Positions 11,105-23,835 of a stretch of 64,000 bases of DNA are shown here, in pieces. The DNA is from Symbiodinium kawagutii (Eukaryota > Sar > Dinophyceae > Suessiales > Symbiodiniaceae). The DNA is taken from contig VSDK01018757.1 in assembly GCA_009767595.1 (NCBI GenBank), positions 71,127 to 135,126 on the forward strand, given 5' to 3'. The notes below the pieces were generated by a model. That model worked only from the letters and a program-made list of their open reading frames with translations. It was not told the DNA's origin and did no database searches. The translations under genes were made by a program, and so were the position numbers. Position 1 is the first letter of the stretch, and each line of letters starts with the position of its first letter.

Positions 11105-11400
11105 AGCCGTGTCCGGAAACGGCTGTACGCCTTGACGCTCTTACGCTTCTATTCGCCGAGCTGTTGCGTTGACGCTTCCGTACGCCTTTACGCTCTTACG
11201 CCTCCCTGCCCCTGCTTGCGCTTCGTAGGCCTTTACGCTCTTACGCCTCCACGCCCCTGCTTGCGCTTTGTACCCCTTTGCGCTCTCACGCCTCTACGCC
11301 CCTGCTTGCGCTTTGTACGCCTCTACGCCGCCTTTACGCCTTTACGCCTCTACGCCCCTGCTTGCGTTTCGTACGCCTTTACGCCTCTACGCCAAGATAC
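11105..11400. repeat. minisatellite with TACGCCTTTACGC and CCCCTGCTTGCGCTTTG blocks
   Basis: About six copies of a 45-55 bp unit, each containing runs of TACGCC(T/C) and CCCCTGCTTGCG(C/T)TT(T/C)GTA. It sits directly downstream of the decayed reverse transcriptase. Confidence 0.75.
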
Positions 11401-11448
11401 TTCCATAAGAAGCGTGATGACGCCCCATATGAAGCCTCATGTTAGTTC

Positions 11449-11953
11449 ATGGTGTAACGGTGTAAGCGGTGTAACGGTGTAACGATGTAAGCGGTGCAGG
11501 CGGTGTAAGCGGTGAAACGGTGTAACGGTGTAACGGTGTAAGCGGTGAAAGCAAACGGTGTGACGGTGTAACGGTGTAACGGTGTAACTGTGTGAGCAGT
11601 GTAGGCGGTGTAAGCGGTGTAACGGTGTAACGGTGTAAGCGGTGTAAGCGGTGTAAGCAAACGGTGTGACGGTGTAACGGTGTAACGGTGTAAGCGGTGT
11701 AAGCGGTGTAACGAGGTAACAGTGTGAGCGGTGTAGGCGGTGTAGGCGGTGTAAGCGGTGTGAGCGGTGTGAGCGGTGTAACAGTGTGAGCGGTCCAAGC
11801 GGTGTAACGGTGTGAGCAGTGTAAACGGTGTAACTGTGCAACGGTGTAAACGGTGTAATTGTGCAATGGTGTAACGGTGTAAGCGTGTAAGCGGTGTAGG
11901 CGGCGTAAGGTGTGTAAGCGGTGTAACGGTGTAAGCGGTGTAAGCGGTGTAAA
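11449..11953. repeat. GGTGTAAC / GGTGTAAGC satellite
   Basis: About sixty copies of an 8-bp unit GGTGTAAC mixed with a 9-bp unit GGTGTAAGC and rare variants (GGTGTGAGC, GGTGTAGGC). The mixed unit length makes all three minus-strand frames open, giving Thr/Tyr/His/Leu-rich peptides that are artefacts. Confidence 0.9.
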
Positions 11954-13365
11954 CCCAAATCGCGGACACTACTTGCACCAACAATGTTTATTTCACTGAT
12001 TTCTTCCGATGCTGATGTCTCATTCCCTTGTTCTCAGGCATCTCATGCTTTCAAATGCCCTGATCCTTTCTCACGTCATTCCCTTTTCCCTTCCCAGTGT
12101 AAGCTTCAAGTTTATTACCAGATTATCCAATCTTTCTATCTCCCCCCGCGGTTCTGAATCACAAGTCTACATTCCCGCGCAAATAGCCCGCGTTGATTCC
12201 TTTCATTAAGAGGCGCTCCGTCAAACTTTTCCCAGTCCAGAGCCTTATTATCATCGTGTTCTCAATCCCTTTGATGCCCTTTGTTCCAAAGCATTTCTCC
12301 TTTCTCTTTCATTCCTTCATCTTCCTTCTTTTTTCCGTCCATCCATCAAGATCTCTGAGTACTTCGGTCCCGACTCCGCAGTCCCTCTAGGGCCTTCCGC
12401 AGAAGTAATTCCCTCTTTCGCAGGGCCCCCCCCCGGGCACATTGGCCAGAAATCTCTTTGGCCGGAACCTGTGCCGGGCTTCAGCCCATAGAAATTCGTT
12501 TGGGCATCCTGGTGAATTTCTGCATCCATTCTAATAGCATTTTGCGCTTGTCGAGCTTAAGGCGTTTGTGTCCACCAGCAGGACCAATTTGTACATGCAT
12601 GTCTTCTTGCTGTTGAAAACAGAGAGTTATGGAAACATTTGGCGCCGAAAATGGAGTAAAAACCGCTACTAGTGAACCCGCCTTCTAGGGTTTCGTCTGC
12701 AGGCATGTGCCCCAAACTGGGCCGCATATCGCGTGGGAAAATTTGGAGTTAAACGCAGATTTGTCTTGCAGCAACGGATGCGCTTCTGTGTTTTTGAGTA
12801 GCCTGCAATTTAAGATGTGAAATTTGTTTCGGATTCGCTTCTCGAATATTTTCATACCGGCCCATACTTATGGGACCTGCTTTTGCAGCCCCATTTTTGG
12901 GGCTGGCGGTTTGCATTGGCCAGCAAGGCATGGAAACATGAATAACTTTTCGTTTTTGGGGTCCAGGTCGTCCACGAGTCCATGCAATGCATACGCAGTT
13001 GACCCGGTAGGCGGATGCTATTTGCCAGAAGGACCGTGAAACAATAGCGGGTTACTGCACTTGTTTTTCCAATTTAAGGCCAAGTAGGTTTCTTTTAACG
13101 AAGGAATAGACAAACACATAAAGTCCTACAAATCCATAAGCGGATATATGTACGTATATTTTTTAATGTAAGGCAAATAGATATATGTTGAAATAAATAG
13201 GTCAATGAATGAATAGAAACATATGTGTATATAGATACATATTTGGCAAAAGGGCTTTAAACCAAAACCCCTCAAAAAGGCAGTCTACTATCAAATCATT
13301 GTATTTATCGGGATAAAGTTCACAAAGCTTTAGCCATGCGGTTTTTAGCACAGATTAGCTTTGGT
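11954..13365. other. stretch without recognised gene
   Basis: No domain recognised on either strand. An A/T-rich patch with TATATGTAT-like strings lies at about 13130-13260. Confidence 0.5.
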
Positions 13366-13369
13366 GCGA

Positions 13370-13700
13370 TCCAGAGGGTTCCGGTGCGGATGCCTGGTGA
13401 GGTTCCGGAAGGTTCCGGCAAGGGTTTTGTGCAGATTTCCGGAGGGTTCGGGGGCAGACAGCTGATGAGGTCCCGGAGGGTTCCGGTGCAGATAGCCGAT
13501 GAGGTTCCAGACGGTTCCGGAGCCAATGAAGTTTTGGAATGTTCCAGTGCAAATACCTGGTGAGGTTCGAAAGGGTTCCGGTGAAGGGTTCCGCTGAGAA
13601 GGGTTCCCGTGAAGGTTTCCTGTGAAGGAAGGGTGAGCCGGTGAGGTTCCGGAGGGTTCTGGTGCAGAGACTTTCTGACTTTCGGAGGGGGTGCAAATTT
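13370..13700. repeat. degenerate GAGGTTCCGGAGGGTTCCGG minisatellite
   Basis: About ten copies of a 30-40 bp unit made of GAGGTTCCGG, GGGTTCCGGTGCAGAT and variants. It fades out toward 13900. A long minus-strand frame of Pro/Glu/Ser/Thr-rich peptide across it is a product of the repeat. Confidence 0.7.
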
Positions 13701-13899
13701 GGATTCTGAAAGATTAAAAGCTCCGGTGCGGCATCCACATCAGCGTTCTGCAAGGCAGTGTGGAAGCCAGGTCGGGCTGCGGAAGGTTCCGGAGGTCGGG
13801 TCCAGCATCTAGGGCGGGTTCCAGCAGGTTGCAGAGTTCCGGGTTTTGGTGTAGCGCCGTTCCGGAAGATTCCGGTGCACCATTCGCTTCCCGAGTAGC

Positions 13900-14347
13900 G
13901 TCTAGGTTGGGCATGTTTCGGGTGCAGCGCGTGCACCATTTGAGAGCATTTTTTTGTCGCGAATCATGCTGATCAGAATCATGATAGAGTACAGACAACA
14001 CAAATATCAAACACAACTGGTTCGCAAGGCCGGCGTTGGAAAAGTGTTGGAACTATCAAGCTTTTGGGGATGGCACTCGGGCTTTTTTATGGCCCAAGTT
14101 TGGCTGCACGAGTAGTTTGTTCAGCTTCTGCTGCTGCAGGACGGCTTCAGTATTGATTCTCTGATGGCTTCGTGCCGGGATTGCGCGCGCGGGCTTACAT
14201 TCAATGCTTCAAAAGATGGAAAGCATCTGGCATTGAGCCTGGAAAATCTCCGGTGCCCCAACAATGTCACAGTGCCACTTGGTCCCATGACAGCTGAAAG
14301 GATCTCCATCCTTTGGCAAACAAATCCTTTGGAAAGCAAAACTTTTA

Positions 14348-14378
<31 letters not shown>

Positions 14379-16260
14379 ATTGTTTCAATGATTTCTGGTC
14401 TTTTGAGGTCCAACGGGTCTACTACACGCTGCGAATGCGGGAGCTACCAGATGCTTGACCAAATTTATCTTCAACGATTTGTTTGCTGATGGCAACAAGG
14501 ACAACCAGCTTGTAGGGTGTGAGTCTATCAATGCCATCAGGCAAGCACGCCACCAGAGCAGCATCGGATGGGGGCTGGTCACTTAGTTCTTGCTTGTTTC
14601 AATTGGCCCTGATCGATGTGAGGATTACACACCCCGACTTCCGCGAAAAAAAGATGGTGCTTCTGGAAAACATTTTCAAGACTTGCACGTTCTGCAACTG
14701 GCTTTGCAAGTGATCGCCGAAGATGGATATGGTTAGAAAGACGCAAAAAAAGACACTTGCAATCAGCAGATAGGATGAAACATAGTCAAAACCTTCATCA
14801 TTTTACTTGAACTGTGCCCAACTCCCTTGCTGGATTGTCATAGGGGTTTACTACCTAGTTTTGCTATCAATCAGCCAATCAATATGTAAATGCAAAGTGG
14901 TGTTTTTGTGCCGTGACTACATTAGTTTCTCACACAGTGATTTGTTTCCTGATAGCCTCTCATACATAGGTTGCAGGGGGGCCCAGTGCACTGCACGGAG
15001 GTTGTTGCACTGGCCTTGTGGTGCATGGATGACTTTCGGCTGGCTGCATCAGTCTAAGCTCCAAAAGTAACACAAGTTTTATCGCTGGAAAGGTTCTTTC
15101 CTGGCAGCAAGAAAGTTCAAGTGTATCTTTTTGAGGCCAGGAATTTCTTGCTCGTTATCCAGGGAAGCAACTCTCCTGGCGAGCCTCTATTTTAACGGTC
15201 TGCAGTTCGGACTTTTTCGCATTGGTGATCATGTTTTTCCTCAGCATCTCTTTGTTCGGATGTTCGTCTTTCCAAAGGTCCAGGCCCAACAGCTAAAAAT
15301 CCTGGGTTGAATCTGACCTCCTGCACGGTTCCAGAGGGTTCGGGAGCCTAAAGGTTGCATGCATGGTCATGTCTCGGGGGTTGATGTTTCAGATTCATGA
15401 GACCCTCCGAGGTTTTAACCCAGGTTTTGAAGTTGCATGGCTCCAGCCGGGATTTCTGTTGGGAAATTGCAGAGGGCGCACAGGTTACGGAAACCTGGTT
15501 GCGTTTCACGTGTCAATTGTTTCCAGGTTGTTTTGAGGCTGGTGGGTTCAAGCAACTGTGCAATCGGAATTTTGGACACATCACTTTACTTCGGGTTCAG
15601 ACCAAGTCAACGTTCTTCACGCATTATGATCAGTGATCGACTGCAGCCTTTCAGCCATTTGTGAATTTTCAAGTTGGTCGTGCTTCCAGGGGATGAGATT
15701 TCAATATGAAGTTTCAGGGTTTGAGAAGATCTCAAGCTTTTAGGGGTTCCAGGTCTGTAGGCCGTTTAACTGCCCGCATTGGAGTTCGTTGCGCTGTGAA
15801 GTTTCGGGGTTCCGAAGTCCTGTAAGTTCCAGAGGCAACCAGAGTTTCCGAAGCTTTCCGAAGGTTTCAGGGTTTCAAACTTCAAAGGTTCTGAAGTTTC
15901 ACGCACGGTGCCTTCAGGCTGCAGTGACACGGTGTGCCAGATGGCAAGGTACCAGGCTTGCGGCTCCAAAACGTGCACGCTTAATTCAAATCTGATGTTT
16001 TGAAGCCGGCGCACTGAGCACCATCCCAGAACCAAGAGTTTTGAAATTTCAGAGCTGAACTGGGTATGTTGATATTCGAACATGAAGATGAACATGCATT
16101 AAATGCTTTCAGCCGTTGGAGATTTCGGGTGGGCCGTGCTGCCTGAGGCGAACCACATTACTACTTCCAGAATGGTGCCTGCCAGAAATGTGGATTTTTT
16201 TCTGCATGGTCTGGTGGCAGAAAAGATGTTTGCCACACGTGGCCACAGGAAGAGACTCAA
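13900..16260. other. stretch without confident gene; (CTG)n at 14349-14378
   Basis: A pure (CTG)10 tract lies at 14349-14378. Just upstream, 14164-14340 is open (CRDCARGLTFNASK) and has a cysteine pair and a mixed composition, so it could be an exon, but nothing ties it to a family. A GGGTTTC/GGTTCC-rich low-complexity patch lies at about 15700-15900. Confidence 0.45.
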
Positions 16261-16263
16261 CGC

Positions 16264-17629
16264 ATGCTGTTGTTCTTGGGCGTGGCAGGTGTTGTCCTGA
16301 TGATCTTTATTGTGTGGGAGATCTTAAAGGCTCCATTGACAATAGTTGAGGCCAAGTCAACGGCCAACGAAGGCGAGAGAACATTCACGTTTTCAGTTCA
16401 AGGTCCTATCGTCGCTTTACCTAAAGGCCTTTCTCGGCTCCTACATCGGCGGATCTCCTACTGCGTGCAGGGAACAGACTTACAATGGCTGGACTACACC
16501 CAAAAGTCCCAACAGGTAGTCAAAATGTCGGCCATTGCACGCCGAAAGCTCATCCTGGAAAACTTGGCAGTACCCTTCGATTGTGGTGCATGCAAAGGTT
16601 CGCTGCAAGCTACTGACTTCTTTTTATTGTGGTGATTGCGCTTATCACCGTGGCAGTGATGCTGCCCATTGTCATCAGTATTGCGGTGATCTCTGGGAAT
16701 GACTTTGAACACATCGTGGTCACTTTGGTTTGGAAAGTTGGTTTCGCCGGGTTCAGCTTAAATGATCTCTACGTTTGGATGAATCTCTCGAGTCCATGCG
16801 AGAACTTGACTGTACTATTTTATGTCAATTATATTGAATTGGGATATAATAACTGTCACGAGCATTACTTTCGGCGGGGACTAGATCCTGATTGTGGGTG
16901 ATTGGGGGTGATCTATCATTGCAAATAAGATCATCAATTGCTCACATGTGCGGTGGTCACAAGCCAACTCTTTGGTAGTCGCGAAAGCGTGTTCATGTAC
17001 TGCTTGCAACCCTGCATTTGATGATACAATTCGTAGGTTTATAGATCCCCTACATCAATTTTGGGAAGTGTGGTACTCGTAAGATATGACGATCCACGTT
17101 GATCCACCATGAGAATCCCCCGCTTTGATGGTTGCTTTGCATAGCGCTTGGGCAACTAGACCTGCCTCAAAGTTTCAGCCTGACAAAGGCCACAGCGATA
17201 CTTGCGATTCTTCCAATGGTGGTCGTGGCTGCCTTGTTGCATGTGCCTGTTGCATGGCTCCTTCGCCGGTTCTACATTAGAACTTCGTTTTTGGAAGCCT
17301 TGGAGCACTATGAGAAACAGATACACTGCACTCCCTACACTGGAGCTGATGTCAGTCACCCTTACAACCAGGGCTTGCAAGCAGGGACTTTGCGTGGCTT
17401 GTGGCAGCACTTTGAAGGCTTCTCGCTCATGAAAAAGAGTTGGGGCCCTGTACAGGGGGCTGACATTTCTTTCCTGGCTAGCAATGACCACCCACGACAC
17501 TTTTGGTGGGGAAAAATCACATTTCTGGGCACGCCTGTTGTCAATGATTGTTGTGGTTTCAAACCGTGGAAGAGTTTGAAATCGCTTGTTGCCTGTAAAT
17601 GCCGGGTGCCACCCATTTCAAGCATGTGA
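16264..17629 (+). CDS. possible membrane-protein exons upstream of the VDYFVSHSWG gene
   Basis: Three consecutive plus-strand open stretches each begin with a strongly hydrophobic segment of membrane-helix length: 16264-16635 (LLFLGVAGVVLMIFIVW), 16629-16901 (VVIALITVAVMLPIVISIAV) and 17132-17629 (AILAILPMVVVAALLHVPVA followed by WLLRRFY). The spacing, strand and position just before the exon at 17679 make them candidate exons of the same gene, which would then be a multi-pass membrane protein with a C-terminal soluble domain. Splice junctions were not resolved and no family was recognised. Confidence 0.35.
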
Positions 17630-17678
17630 TTATGCGAAGGAACTTCTGGGAAAACTGTGCAAGTTGTCTCTTTCGCAG

Positions 17679-20600
17679 GCTTCATTCTGGAGTACAACAT
17701 GCATTTTGTGGTGGCCAACCTCGTCAGGCCCCTCACCAAAAGCAAAGGAGTTTCATTCGTCACTCTTTGGGGCGGCCGGCGGGTGGACTACTTCGTGTCA
17801 CTTGGCAGTTGCTTTGGGCAGCTTTTGTAAAATTGCATTGACTGCCCTCGACCCTTCAACTCGTTTTTTGGCCCTGTGCTCCCCTTTGGCGTTTGGCAGG
17901 TCACACTCCTGGGGCACCAGCTTCCGCCACTTCGTGCGCAGTATTGATTGTCACGCTTTGTCCAAGGAGGGCCCTGCTTGGAAGGATGCGGCTTATTGGA
18001 TTTGCTCTTTTGCAACTTGGAGGAACACGATGATTAATGACCATCCTCCCAATCGTTTAAGTCTTCAAAGGCTTGCTTGGCAGTGCAACATGATGTTGTC
18101 GTTCAACGTAGCCGAAGCCTTTTGTTCTTTCGAATGTCCATTTGATTCATTGTGATTCACAAATCTATATATGATATGATGTGATATGATAGGATATGAC
18201 ATGACATGATATGATATGATATGATATGATATGACATGACATGATATGATATGATATGATATGATATGACATGACATGACATGATATGATATGGCATGAC
18301 ATGACATGACATGACATGATATGATATGCTATGAATATATGGCGTGATGTGATGTGATGTGATGTGATGTGATGTGATGTGATAACATAAAGTATCATAC
18401 AATTTATTTTTGGTGTAACTATGTATATATATATATATAAATAGGTATATGATATGATATTTAATATTTACCATCAATAATATATGCTATATGCACATTA
18501 TAGCAAAAGGGGCATGTGAACCACCTCTGGGTTGACGAGCTGTTTCAATCCAAATGCAGCTGCTCCATTGAGTCAGTTGGTACTCAGGCAGCAATAGCCA
18601 GCACTCAGCACGAGTTTTCATGCTCGAAAAAGATGGCATCACAGAATCCAAGCCTTGTGATTTGAACCCCGTAGAAGTTTGGTCGAATCTCGTGTGACCT
18701 GACCACCCAGGCCAACAACCAATGGAACATCGCAGCAGAACTGGGAACTGATCCCATGAGTAGTGCATTTGCTCGAGTGCTCACTGCCGGCCCCAAGCAA
18801 GTTGCCATGGTCTTAGACCAGGAAGGAGGGTTGGGCAAAGATGACTAGCTAATGTTTGTTAAGTCGGTGAATGGGAGGGCATTGTTCCATTTTCTCCAAT
18901 CTTTAATCATCATCGCCCAATGATGGTAGCGCTCTTGGTATTCGGACCATCCTAGGTCGCCCCGGCGCCTTCGCAGAGTGAAGCAGGTTTGTACAAGCAC
19001 GGCCGCATGGCACACCTGCAATGTATCACATTATGCGATACGATCTGACACGTTGGTGTCTTGCACTTTAATTGTCTTCCATGCCCTCCGTATCCATGTT
19101 CTGTTTGTCCACTGCAAACAGTTGTTATCTTCCTGGTATGTTTGGCCTCTTTGGCATGGCTCCAAGATGTTGCAAACTAAGACGTGCTACCAAAGTGTCC
19201 ACTGTTTCTCGTTGCAAAGCAAGAGTCGTTCCAACAGAAATTCCAGCCCCAGTATGTGTACTGCGTCATCCCCATGGTCTGTGCCCTGGGACAGTGATCA
19301 TTGATGGTTAGAAACAGTCTCTATTGCTTATACATCTTATACGCATTGAAATATTGGTTGATTGCTTCATCATGGAATGGAGTGTAGTGGCTGACTATGG
19401 TTTATAGTGCTTGATATTGGTCTAGATTGGTCAACACTGGTCAGTTAATAAAGGATGATAACGGATAGCAATGGCTGACAATGGTCAACAGTCAATGGTT
19501 GACACCAGGTGATCACGGTGTGGTGTGAAACGCGTTTGATATTGGGATCGATTCATGCACTTTCACTGTATCCCTGATTGAAAGTGATCGAAACATGTTT
19601 GCACAAGCGGATGGGGTGCCCAGCTCTGCCAGGAAGTGCAGCCTCTTACGAGAAACTTCGCCAAATTCGTTTTTCCGTGGGATTTTTGCCTTTCCTGATT
19701 TGATCTTTGCAACCCTCCATTCAAGACGTTGCTATGCTGGTATCGCCTATACCGACAATCCAAATCTGGCACACTGGTTCAGTTTCAGTACAAGACCCAT
19801 CCACCATGATGCTATTCGTATTGTCAAGGCCACGCAGCTTCTGCGGACGCAGACTAAGAGAGAGAGAGAGAGAGTACGACTTGAACAGCCAAAAAAGTGC
19901 TTTGCGTAGCTTTGAACATCCTCGACTAAGGAGTGTGGTGTTTGTTTGAATTTCTGTTGGCCAGCCGGCAGCAAGTGGATTTGGTCTTTGTCACCGATGC
20001 TGGTGTAGTGGGTGATGCGGCTTGGCAGACGTGTTGTTGGTTGGTCGTTTAAGTGGAATAGGGATGTACCGTGTCATGCCGCTTGGGATTGTGGAATTGT
20101 CATGATCTATATTTGCACTTCTGGCGATGGTTCAGCGTGGTTGTTGTTATCACTACTCGGGTGATGACGAGCAGTTGCTGAAGCGGAATGAACATTCTGT
20201 CACAGGTAGTGGTAGATATCAGTTGTTCATAATTTTCCCCTATACTTGACGGTAAATCACCCGCTATTTGCAGTTAAACTGATGGGGGTTTACGATGTAA
20301 TATGGTTTTCCCATTCGTTCAACATTGCTAGATGATTTTACAAGTGCCAGCCATCATGCTGCACATAGTTTTTGGCCTTGATAGGTTTGGTGAAGGTTGG
20401 CTGTCAAATGGTGTTAGAGTGTCGTAACAATTTTGCAGGGTTAACGAATAGGGTGGCGCGGGGGTCTCGATTCGTTGGGGGCGCGCTTCCTTGGGAGTGT
20501 GGAGGCAGAGGTGGAGATCAAGAGAGATAGATCAGATCGATATGAAGAGGGATGATGGATGGATGGATGGCTGGATGGATGGACGGATGGATGGACGGAT

Positions 20601-22295
20601 GGACGGATGTGGATGGATGGATGGATGGATGGATGGATGGCTGGATGGCTGGATGGCTGGATGGCTGGATGGCTGGATGGATGGACGGATGGCTGGATGG
20701 ATGGATGGGTGGGTGGGTGGTTGGATGGAGATTGAGAGACAGAACACCAAGCGTCAACACCCGTTTGAGCCATCCGCTGAGTGGCCATTTTCTTTTTTTT
20801 CTCTGGAGTTTCGCACATTTCCTCGCTTGGCTTGTCAGCCTGGTGTGGATTCAATCTGAAACCTCAGATTAGGCTCAAAGTGAGGAGTTTCCTAGTTAAA
20901 ATCTTTCCGAACTGTAGCCTCAGCTAGATCGAAGTGTTGGCCAGGGTTAGACTAAAGCTTCGCACTGAAGAAATGTTGGCTACCGGGATGGCAATGTTGA
21001 TTATGTTGAGCGATTTTCGAGTACTGGCAGGTATATTGGCTTTTTGGCTGATGTTGTTTAATGAGGGTTGACAATTGACAATGATTCCAAATTGATCGCT
21101 TCTAAAGGGTAACCAAAAGATATCATTCATGACCTAAGCCTTGAAGGATGGCTGCACTTCCTTCGACATTGCGCTGGAAGTGGGCAAGAAGATCAAATCG
21201 CTGCAAGTTGCCACATGCCAGGCATCTTCTGAAAAAGACAAGAATCTTGATTCCAGGCATCCCAGAACCGGTCAAGGGGAACCCTTACATGCACATTTTT
21301 CCTGATGGTTAACATGGTTCTGTTCCGGGTGTTTTTGGTGGGTTCTTTCCATCAATCAAGTGAAGATCTGCGTGGATCAAACTGAAGCACTGAGTAGCTG
21401 GTGTTCCCGTGCCATGGTTCGAGACCGGTGTGGTTATTGGTTCTGGCCGGTTGTCCTTATTGGTATGGCTGATACATTTTTGGCTGGTAGACGTGCTATG
21501 TTTCATGATATTCAAGAACAACTAGCTGCGGTAGACGTTGGATCCTGGGATGGACGCATGAGTCAAGGCACCCAGGATGGGCAAGGGTCAACAGTGTAGC
21601 TATGAATGATCAACAATGGTATTACTTGGGCTGGAAAATGTTGTGGTAAAACTTTGAGATGGTCTTAACTTGGTATCAATCATGCTGGCGGCTAGATGTT
21701 CGTCTGGCCGTTTTGGATTGTCGCAATCTCACAAATAAATATCGTAATCAGAAGGGAGTGCTTGGAGTGCTGAAGCGGACAACCAGATTCTTCTGCAAAC
21801 ATGACTGGTTGAGAGTGGGAACATCAAATATTACGAGCTTTTCTGCGGTAATTATCAGGGGCAGTCCCAGTGGAAAAGACAGGATCTGTTGAAACCAAAC
21901 CATGATGTATAATGGCGCATTGCTACAAACAGCGAACAAATCATGGTGTATCGGTCGGTGCCAATCACACACGTATGGGCGTCTGTCAACGAACCCAAAA
22001 CATCAAGGTGAGTGTGCCAGAAACCAAACGGCACTGTTCTGAAACCAGTTTGGGATGACACAATGGATACAGGGCGAACTGAGAGTCATACTACCAATGG
22101 TAAAGGCCACATTGCGTTTTGGATAACTGCAGCGATGTCAGGAAAGATATTTTTGACTACATTGTCAGCGAATTGGGGAGCCTCGAACGCATGGATGAGC
22201 AGATCCGCTCGTTGATGGGCAGCATGCTGATGAACAACCTGGCGAACGTAGGCCGCGCAACGGACGATCTGATGAAGGAACTGGGTCAGAAGTAG
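17679..22295 (+). CDS. spliced gene with VDYFVSHSWG-type domain
   Basis: Exons read by eye: 17679-17796 (ends VDYFV), 17900-18011 ([20 protein letters not shown], ends WICSF), 18711 to about 18825 ([15 protein letters not shown], ends MVLDQE), 19965 to about 20019 ([17 protein letters not shown]), 21139 to about 21242 ([19 protein letters not shown]) and about 22106-22295 ([18 protein letters not shown], then [14 protein letters not shown], stop at 22293-22295). The first junction (GT donor 17797, AG before 17900) rebuilds [13 protein letters not shown] in frame. The second joins CSF to ANNQW with a GC donor at 18012. The FVSHSWG core recalls TIR-like FxSHS strings and is recurrent in predicted dinoflagellate proteins, but no biochemical role is assigned. 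An exon expected between 18825 and 19965 was not found with confidence; LTRWCL at about 19043 is a weak candidate. Several introns hold microsatellites. Confidence 0.7.
18165..18399. repeat. ATGAT/ATGAC pentanucleotide satellite
   Basis: About 47 units of ATGAT and ATGAC (GTGAT toward the right end), inside the long intron between exons ending at 18011 and starting at 18711. A short (TA)n tract follows at about 18423-18440. The period of 5 keeps the minus-strand frames open and gives meaningless His/Ile/Ser/Tyr peptides. Confidence 0.9.
20545..20735. repeat. GGAT tetranucleotide satellite with GGCT interruptions
   Basis: An array of GGAT with regular GGCT, GGAC and GGGT variants, lying in an intron of the gene that ends at 22295. 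Both strands have spurious open frames (Met/Asp/Gly/Trp on plus, His/Pro/Ser/Ile on minus). Confidence 0.9.
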
Positions 22296-22299
22296 CAAT

Positions 22300-22960
22300 C
22301 GCTCTTCACCCTATGAATAGTGTCAGGGCAGCGCAAGAGTCGAAGCCTTGAGCGATTTTGAATCTTCCCAGCTTGGAGAGCCGAAGTTCAACATTGAATC
22401 GTCACATCTCCAACATTTTTCAGCTTAGATGAGTGCGCGCGAAGTCGCGACCAATGAGCTACACATGTCTAGAGCAGCAGCAAAGCATCAGCTTTAGCAG
22501 CTGCGCCGCAACGCAAAAAATAGCCGTGCGGAGACTGGATAGCCGTTTCTGATCATTTTTGTTTGCTAGTGAGGGATAACATGTGACGGTCTCCTTGGAC
22601 AGAAGAAACATACGTCTACGCCAATGTCATCACATTGAGAAAAAGTGTTCTACTGATATTGACTCGTGTGTTGCTTCAACAATCATCACCATGCACACAA
22701 ACTTCACAAACATGTCTGTCATAAAGCAAACCTTTCATGACCATAGGCTGGACAACAGCCCTTTAGTATTAATGCATAGCTTGTGAAAACAACGGCAACA
22801 CCATTTGGTAACAGAAAGGGACGCTGTGCGCCCGTGTGTTTTTCATGCTTTTGGGGCCCTTCCCATTCAATAAGGAATAATTCTTGTAATCCCTCCCATT
22901 GGATAAGGAATACATTTTGGAGTATCTTACATTAAATAAGACTTAATTTTGGGGGTCCCT
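22300..22960. other. 3' flank without recognised gene
   Basis: No coding signal. From about 22850 it becomes a degraded version of the array that follows (CCCATTnnATAAGGAATA repeated). Confidence 0.5.
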
Positions 22961-22964
22961 TTTA

Positions 22965-23835
22965 TTAATTAAGGAATAATTGACACCAAAAACACCAAAA
23001 ACACCAAAGATTTGGGGAGAATTCCTCAACTAGCCCTATTTGGCTGAATTCTTTGGTGTTTTTGGTGTTTTTAGTGTTTTTGGTGTTTTTGGTGTCATTT
23101 TCTGGGCCCCCCCCATTAAATAAGAAATAATTGACACCAAAAACACCAAAAACACCAAAAACACCAAAAACACCAAAGAGCTCCGGTGAAAGATTTGAAG
23201 GTTTGGGGAGGGCTGAATTCTTTGGTGTTTTTGGTGTTTTTGGTGTTTTTGGTGTCATTTTCTGGCCCCCCCCCATTAAATAAGAAATAATTGACACCAA
23301 AAACACCAAAAACACCAAAGATTTGGGGAGAATTCCTCAACTAGCCCTATTTGGCTGAATTCTTTGGTGTTTTTAGTGTTTTTGGTGTTTTTGGTGTCAT
23401 TTTCTGGCCCCCCCCCATTAAATAAGAAATAATTGACACCAAAAACACCAAAAACACCAAAGATTTGGGGAGAATTCCTCAACTAGCCCTATTTGGCTGA
23501 ATTCTTTGGTGTTTTTAGTGTTTTTGGTGTTTTTGGTGTCATTTTCTGGCCCCCCCCCATTAAATAAGAAATAATTGACACCAAAAACACCAAAAACACC
23601 AAAAACACCAAAGATTTGGGGAGAATTCCTCAACTAGCCCTATTTGGCTGAATTCTTTGGTGTTTTTAGTGTTTTTGGTGTTTTTGGTGTCATTTTCTGG
23701 GGCCCCCCCATTAAATAAGAAATAATTGACACCAAAAACACCAAAAACACCAAAGATTTGGGGAGAATTCCTCAACTAGCCCTATTTGGCTGAATTCTTT
23801 GGTGTTTTTGGTGTTTTTGGTGTAGGCCCCTCCCA
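22965..23835. repeat. tandem array of about 142-bp palindromic units
   Basis: Six units. Each has a left arm of ACACCAAAA repeats, a loop, and a right arm of TTTTGGTGT repeats, so a single unit can fold into a long hairpin. Units are separated by a CCCCCCC run plus ATTAAATAAGAAATAATTG. Spacing between successive units is 142 bp for most, about 160 and 153 bp for others. Most loops contain GGGGAGAATTCCTCAACTAG; the second unit has a different loop starting GAGCTCCGGTG at about 23178 with longer arms. The low sequence divergence points to recent amplification. Minus-strand frames reading FGVFGVFGV are artefacts of the arm repeat. Confidence 0.9.

Noticed and set aside
11437..11984. Thr/Tyr/His-rich minus-strand ORFs
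   Set aside because: Products of the GGTGTAAC/GGTGTAAGC satellite in all three frames.
20441..20872. Overlapping ORFs on both strands over the GGAT array
   Set aside because: Simple repeat without stops; peptides of MDGW or HPSI units only.
22965..23775. Minus-strand ORFs with FGVFGVFGV
   Set aside because: They follow the arm repeat of the palindromic units and end within each unit.
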